Assembly: GCA_002255025.1 (NCBI GenBank)
Contig: NJEJ01000013.1
Coordinates: forward strand, 1 to 25,700
Reading direction: 5' to 3'
From: Candidatus Bathyarchaeota archaeon ex4484_135
GTDB lineage: Archaea; Thermoproteota; Bathyarchaeia; EX4484-135
DNA: 25,700 nt
Part shown: piece after piece, positions 21,808 to 25,700 of the stretch
Layout of the letters: each line of letters starts with the position of its first letter
Position numbering within the stretch: the first letter of the stretch is position 1
Translations under genes and position numbers: made by a program
The notes under the pieces: model-generated
Told to the model about the DNA's origin: nothing
What the model saw: the letters and a program-made list of their open reading frames with translations, nothing else
Databases searched by the model: none

Positions 21808-22549
21808 GCCTGAGGACTTCACGCCAGCATTCCTCAGCCTCTGCCAAGGCTTAGAGGTCGATGTCAAGGTCATCGGGACAACTGGCCGAGGGTGGCTCGT
21901 CGTGGAACTCCGGGGGGAAGACGAGGAAGTCGCCAGGAGACTCCTGGAGGGCGAAATGGGATTGGCCCCCGTCAGGCCCGAGGAGGTCGGAAAGGGCTCT
22001 GTTATCAGGGGGCGGATAATATCCGTGAAAGAGGACGGCCTTTTAGTGGACATAGGCGTGTTTGAGCCCTACAACCTGGACGCCCTAGTGCCTCTTGACG
22101 CCCTGAGGTGCCAGCTGGCGAATGGCCTTGACCTGGACATGGAAGTCCTGTCGTCCCTGTTCTGCCTGGTCGAGAACCTCCCCCTCGAGGTCAAGTTGCT
22201 CGAGGAACCCCTGTCGGTCGAGGGAGAACCCGTCAGGACCGAGCTCTCCGAGGGGCAGGTGAGGGAGATTGAGGAGTGGGTCCGCCTCGGCTTGGACCGG
22301 CTTATTATAACGGGCGTCTCCTACCACGCCGTCAAGAAGGCCGTGGGGGGCTCCGGCCTCTTCAGGCACGTGGTCCGTATGGAACGCCTCGGCATCCTAG
22401 AGAACTGCTTAGTCCTCAAGCTGGGAACGTCAATCGGGCAGTTCCTCAGGGTCCTGGGGAGGAGGCTGAAGAACGCCGAGATATGTGTCTTCAGGCCGAG
22501 GAAGATATTGAAGGCCGTGCCGGGACGCTACACACGGTTAGCATTTTAA
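21761..22549 (+). CDS. DUF2110-family protein with S1-like domain
   Basis: The 262-residue protein belongs to an archaeal family of unknown function often encoded next to tfe. The N-terminal ~70 residues form an alpha/beta domain (LRLVVLERIYGPYRPEDF, GWLVVELRGEDEEVARRLLEGEMG). An S1/OB-like segment starts near residue 77 (VGKGSVIRGRIISVKEDGLLVDIGV), suggesting RNA binding. The C-terminal third has DRLIITGVSYHAVKKAVGGSGLFRHVVRMERLG. ATG 21761 is chosen over the GTG at 21758 just before it. The AGGTG upstream lies within the HD gene. Confidence 0.8.
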   Translation: MALRLVVLERIYGPYRPEDFTPAFLSLCQGLEVDVKVIGTTGRGWLVVELRGEDEEVARRLLEGEMGLAPVRPEEVGKGSVIRGRIISVKEDGLLVDIGVFEPYNLDALVPLDALRCQLANGLDLDMEVLSSLFCLVENLPLEVKLLEEPLSVEGEPVRTELSEGQVREIEEWVRLGLDRLIITGVSYHAVKKAVGGSGLFRHVVRMERLGILENCLVLKLGTSIGQFLRVLGRRLKNAEICVFRPRKILKAVPGRYTRLAF

Positions 22550-22582
22550 GGCCGAGCCGAAGGAAAAAGATCGGGTGATGAT

Positions 22583-23329
22583 TTGGGCTTCAGGGAACTC
22601 ATCCGAGAGGCCCGGGAGAATAAGGGCTCCCCGATAGTGTTGGCCCTGGACCTCAGGCCCGATAAGCCCAGCAAGCTCATGAGGAAGGCATCTTGGGTGC
22701 TCGAGGAAACGGCCCCCTACATATGTGCCGTGAAGCTGAACTTCCACTTGATATTGCCTCTCGGTCTCTCGGGCATAAGGCCCATATTAGATGCTGCTCA
22801 CGGGGCTGGCCTGGCCTGTATAGCCGATGTCAAGCTAGGCGACATAGGCTCGACAAACGAGGTGGCCGCTAGCTACTTCTTCGAGGCCGGCTTTGACGCC
22901 CTGACGGCCAGCCCCCTCTCGGGCTGGGAAGGAGGACTCGAGCCCTTGTTCAAGCTAGCCAGGGAAGCCGGGAAGGGCATAATAGTCCTGGCCTACATGA
23001 GCCATCCCGGGGCTTCTGAGACCTTCGGCCTCGAGATAGCTGGTTGGAAGGGAAAATACCAACGCCTTTATGAGCTGTTTGTGGAGAAAGCCCTCAATTG
23101 GAATGCCGATGGCCTGGTGGTGGGTGCTACTAGGCCCGACGTGATAAGGGCCATCCGGGAGCGTGTAGGGCCGGGCATGCTCATCTTCGCACCCGGCGTT
23201 GGGTTCCAGGGCGGTGATGCAAGAGCGGCCTTAGAGGCCGGGGCCGACTTCCTCATAGTAGGCAGGTCCATAGTGCTGGCCGATGAGCCCGGGAGAGTAG
23301 CGAAATCCCTTCTAGAAGCCCTTAAGTGA
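22583..23329 (+). CDS. pyrF: Orotidine 5'-phosphate decarboxylase
   Basis: PyrF decarboxylates OMP to UMP, the last step of de novo UMP synthesis. The 248-residue protein has ALDLRPDK (D23), AVKLNF (K51) and the catalytic DVKLGDIGSTN (D82, K84, D87). Then come ASPLSGWEG, VGATRPD, the phosphate loop GVGFQGGDAR and LIVGRSI. The long form resembles the UMPS/type-2 OMPDC group. The TTG start is supported by GGGTGATGA immediately upstream, which matches the anti-SD. Its last 18 bases overlap the convergent korC gene. Confidence 0.95.
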   Translation: MGFRELIREARENKGSPIVLALDLRPDKPSKLMRKASWVLEETAPYICAVKLNFHLILPLGLSGIRPILDAAHGAGLACIADVKLGDIGSTNEVAASYFFEAGFDALTASPLSGWEGGLEPLFKLAREAGKGIIVLAYMSHPGASETFGLEIAGWKGKYQRLYELFVEKALNWNADGLVVGATRPDVIRAIRERVGPGMLIFAPGVGFQGGDARAALEAGADFLIVGRSIVLADEPGRVAKSLLEALK

Positions 23330-23869
23330 GCTCTTCAGCTTCAGGCCCAGCTCATAGCCGAGCCTGAAGGCCTCAAGGTTCTTGTCAAGGGCTCTTCTGA
23401 CCCTGTACCTGATGGCTTTCTCCACGGCCTCACGGTCCAACAGGTCGCAGAGGGCCGTTAAGACACCTACCATCACCATGTTGGCCGATAGCTTCAGGCC
23501 TACTTTTTCCTCGGCCATCCTCGTGGCCCTCACGGGCAGCAGCCTGACGCCCTCGGGCCTGGGCTCGGGTTTAACGAGCTCCGGGTCGTATATGATGAGC
23601 CCACCAGGCCTCACCTTCCCGTGGAACTCGTTATAAGCCCACTGGCTCATGGCCACTAGGATGTCGGGCTCCCTGACGCCGGAATAGTGTATTTCCTCGT
23701 CGGACAGGACCACTTCCGTGAAGACATGGCCTCCCCTGGCCTCGGGGCCGTAAGATGATATCTGGGCAGCATTAAGGCCTTGGTAAACAGCTCCGGCCGT
23801 CCCTATCACCGTCCCGGCCAATATGATACCTTGGCCTCCAGCTCCGGCCAACAAGAGCTCATAACGCAA
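23312..23869 (-). CDS. korC: 2-oxoacid:ferredoxin oxidoreductase, gamma subunit
   Basis: This 185-residue subunit belongs to the 2-oxoglutarate (or related 2-oxoacid) ferredoxin oxidoreductase, which makes acyl-CoA, CO2 and reduced ferredoxin. The N-terminal LLLAGAGGQGIILAGTVIG motif and AAQISSYGPEARGGHVFTEVVLS are typical, as is PDILVAMSQWAYNEF. It follows korB, overlapping by 11 bases, so translation is probably coupled. The gene order alpha-beta-gamma on the minus strand is usual for Kor. Substrate specificity cannot be read from the sequence. It converges on pyrF with overlapping 3' ends. Confidence 0.92.
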   Translation of the reverse strand: MRYELLLAGAGGQGIILAGTVIGTAGAVYQGLNAAQISSYGPEARGGHVFTEVVLSDEEIHYSGVREPDILVAMSQWAYNEFHGKVRPGGLIIYDPELVKPEPRPEGVRLLPVRATRMAEEKVGLKLSANMVMVGVLTALCDLLDREAVEKAIRYRVRRALDKNLEAFRLGYELGLKLKSSLKGF

Positions 23870-24719
23870 TCTCTATCTCACCTCTTTCCGCCCGGGCCCT
23901 CACGGCCTTCACCTGCCCCCAGATGAGGTCCGTGAACTCGGGCCTGCCCTCGACCTCCAGGAACTCCCCTATGACTATCCTGTCGGGCCCTATGTAAGCT
24001 TCAGATGGGTCCTTCCTCTTCGTCATGACGCTGACCTCCTTGAGCCAACGCATGAACTCCACCGGGCTCTTCTTCCTGTTCCTCCTGCCGAAGCCCTCTG
24101 GGCAAGGCGATATGACTTCTATGAAGCAGAAACCGTGCTTTCTGAGGGCCTTTTTTATCGATTGCTTGAGCAGCCTGGGGTGGGCCGCCGTCCACCTGGC
24201 CACGTAGATGGCTCCCACGGAGGCCGCGAGCTGGACGAGGTTGAACGGGTGCTCGATGCTCTCGTAGGGCGTGGTGGTCGTTATGGACCCCTGAGGCGTG
24301 GTAGGACCGACCTGGCCGCCTGTCATGCCGTAGTTGAAGTTGTTGGAGCATATGACGAGCATGTCCACGTTCCTGCGGGCAGCATGTATGAAGTGGTTCC
24401 CGCCTATGGCGAAGAGGTCTCCATCACCGGATATGACGACCACCTTCAGGTCAGGCCTGGCGACTTTTATGCCGAAGGCCAGGGGTATGGCCCTGCCGTG
24501 CGTCGTGTGGAAGGCATCCACGTTCAGGTAGCTGGCTATCCTTCCCATGCAGCCTATCCCCGATACCACGACGAGCTTGTCTAAATCCATCTTGAGTTCG
24601 TCGAGGGCCCTGATGAAGGCATTCATTATTATCCCGTTCCCGCAGCCCGGGCACCATATGTGGGGCAGAGTGCCGGGCCTCACGTATTTCTCGAGCGGGT
24701 GCCTCAACTCGGCCTTCAA
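23859..24719 (-). CDS. korB: 2-oxoacid:ferredoxin oxidoreductase, beta subunit (TPP-binding)
   Basis: The 286-residue beta subunit binds thiamine diphosphate through GDGDLFAIGGNHF...SNNFNYGMTGGQ (about 98-136). Cysteines C23 and C26 in WCPGCGNG, C57 in GIGCMGR and C206 in SPCPEGFGRRN fit the four ligands of the proximal [4Fe-4S] cluster. The ATG start lies 4 bases after the korA stop. The length is that of KorB-type proteins. It works with korA and korC, and ferredoxin is the acceptor. Confidence 0.94.
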   Translation of the reverse strand: MKAELRHPLEKYVRPGTLPHIWCPGCGNGIIMNAFIRALDELKMDLDKLVVVSGIGCMGRIASYLNVDAFHTTHGRAIPLAFGIKVARPDLKVVVISGDGDLFAIGGNHFIHAARRNVDMLVICSNNFNYGMTGGQVGPTTPQGSITTTTPYESIEHPFNLVQLAASVGAIYVARWTAAHPRLLKQSIKKALRKHGFCFIEVISPCPEGFGRRNRKKSPVEFMRWLKEVSVMTKRKDPSEAYIGPDRIVIGEFLEVEGRPEFTDLIWGQVKAVRARAERGEIEIAL

Positions 24720-24723
24720 GCCA

Positions 24724-25700
24724 TCACACCTCCTCCTTTATGGCCTTCAATATCTCGTCAGGGGTGTGGAAGGTCCCGAGCTTGGGCAAGAAGCGGACCT
24801 TGCGTCTTGGGACCCACCTCTCCACCTCCCGGACCAGCTGCCCATAATTGACCTCGGCCACTATGACCTTCTTGGCCCTCTCGCCCGCATCCTCCATGAC
24901 ATCGCTCGGGAAAGGCCAGACCGTTATGGGCCTGAGGAGACCAGCCCTCACACCCTCCTCTCGGGCCTCTAAGACAGCTGCCCTCGCGGACCTAGATGTT
25001 ATGCCGTAGGCAACGACGACCACATCCGCGTCCTCTAGCCATAAGCCCTCATAACGGATGATTTTGTCCGCACTCGCCCTTATCTTCCTGCAGAGCCTGG
25101 AGACAAGCTTGAAGTGGTCCTCGGGCTCTGTCGTCCTTACCCGCCCGTATTCGTCATGCGTCAGGCCTGTGGCATAGAGGCGGTAGCCCTCCCCGAAGCA
25201 GGCCATGGGCGGCACGAGGTCCTCCGGGTCAGGCCTGAAGGGTGCGTATTCGCCGGGGCCCACCCGGGGCCTCTTCCTCGAAATAAGCCGTTTTTCTATT
25301 TCCTCTGGCTCGGGTATAACGAGCTTCTCCCTCATGTGCCCTATGGCACCGTCGGCCAGCACTACGACCGGGCACCGGTATTGCTCGGCGTAGTTGAAGG
25401 CATCTATGGTGAAATCGAACATCTCCTGCACGGAAGCCGGGGCCAAAGCTATGACCTCGTAATCGCCGTGGGAACCCCATTTGGCCTGCATCACGTCCTG
25501 CTGCCCCATCTTGGTCGGCTGGCCTGTCGAAGGGCCTGCACGCATGACGTTCACTATGACGCAAGGCGTCTCGGTCATGGCTGCCAGCCCTATGTTCTCC
25601 TGCATTAGGCTGAATCCCGGGCCGGATGTGGCCGTCATGGCCTTCAGGCCAGCCCAAGAAGCCCCTATGACAGCCGCCAGGCTGGCCATCTCGTCCTCCA
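24724..25700 (-). CDS. korA: 2-oxoacid:ferredoxin oxidoreductase, alpha subunit (N-terminus off the window)
   Basis: The frame is open to the right edge, reading EDEMASLAAVIGASWAGLKAMTATSGPGFSLMQENIGLA, the expected end of the pyrimidine domain entry. About the first 60 residues are missing. Later blocks are NVMRAGPSTGQPTKMGQQD, CPVVVLADGAIGH and DVVVVAYGITSRSARAA, with the C-terminal RPITVWPFP. The alpha subunit carries the substrate and TPP-activating domains. It leads the korABC transcript on the minus strand, and a delta (ferredoxin) subunit may lie upstream outside the window. Confidence 0.93.
   Translation of the reverse strand, partial: EDEMASLAAVIGASWAGLKAMTATSGPGFSLMQENIGLAAMTETPCVIVNVMRAGPSTGQPTKMGQQDVMQAKWGSHGDYEVIALAPASVQEMFDFTIDAFNYAEQYRCPVVVLADGAIGHMREKLVIPEPEEIEKRLISRKRPRVGPGEYAPFRPDPEDLVPPMACFGEGYRLYATGLTHDEYGRVRTTEPEDHFKLVSRLCRKIRASADKIIRYEGLWLEDADVVVVAYGITSRSARAAVLEAREEGVRAGLLRPITVWPFPSDVMEDAGERAKKVIVAEVNYGQLVREVERWVPRRKVRFLPKLGTFHTPDEILKAIKEEV

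Noticed and set aside
1..25700. CRISPR arrays, insertion sequences, prophage or a known defence system
   Set aside because: I found no regular repeats, transposase, integrase, Cas or restriction-modification genes. Most genes are housekeeping or small conserved unknowns.

Overview
The window is a gene-dense stretch of an archaeal chromosome. The archaeal markers are transcription factor E, CDP-archaeol synthase, tRNA C56 2'-O-methyltransferase (aTrm56), archaeal D-aminoacyl-tRNA deacylase, a RadB-like recombinase, a short XPF/ERCC4 nuclease, a FlaK/PibD-type prepilin peptidase and a split 2-oxoacid:ferredoxin oxidoreductase. A tRNA-Leu with two introns, a box C/D sRNA and TATA boxes with short leaders point the same way. 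GC content is high, AGG is the favoured Arg codon, and TTG/GTG starts are common. The helicase-less XPF and the D-arm tRNA intron suggest a TACK-lineage, probably thermophilic, archaeon. I cannot name the genus.

Layout. (1) 1-930: end of an unrecognised gene. (2) 990-4025: argF, dtdA and a radical SAM enzyme with three N-terminal Fe-S modules. (3) 4086-6672: a tight run of a membrane protein, an MscS channel and a CitG-family protein. (4) 6680-8188: a shortened CoA-binding protein, divergent from a two-helix membrane protein and a prepilin peptidase. (5) 8185-10044, minus strand: zinc-ribbon protein, membrane protein and an endonuclease IV-like TIM barrel. (6) 10069-13247: radB-like, carS, an M29 aminopeptidase and an MBL hydrolase. 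(7) 13248-14582: a gene-poor gap that may hold a broken small ORF, then a hypothetical gene and xpf, both minus. (8) 14636-16451: a promoter, a predicted box C/D sRNA, and an ABC ATPase plus permease. (9) 16448-17941: a HypE/AIR-synthase-like gene, tRNA-Arg(CCT) and tRNA-Leu(TAA). (10) 17942-20645: a crotonase, a small membrane protein, a broken MFS transporter gene and trm56. (11) 20725-23329: tfe, an HD-domain protein, a DUF2110 protein and pyrF. (12) 23312-25700, minus: korC, korB and partial korA.

Genes are packed as operons with ATGA overlaps, and convergent neighbours twice share a CTAG palindrome as both stop codons. The strongest new observations are RNA-level. One is a C/D sRNA whose D guide is complementary to the 3' decoding region of 16S rRNA and predicts 2'-O-methylation at the equivalent of C1402; its 3' end runs into the start codon of the ABC ATPase gene. 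The other is a tRNA-Leu interrupted in both the D-arm and the anticodon loop. The ABC ATPase also carries Gln in place of the catalytic Glu after Walker B. I saw no CRISPR array, insertion sequence, prophage or recognisable defence island.
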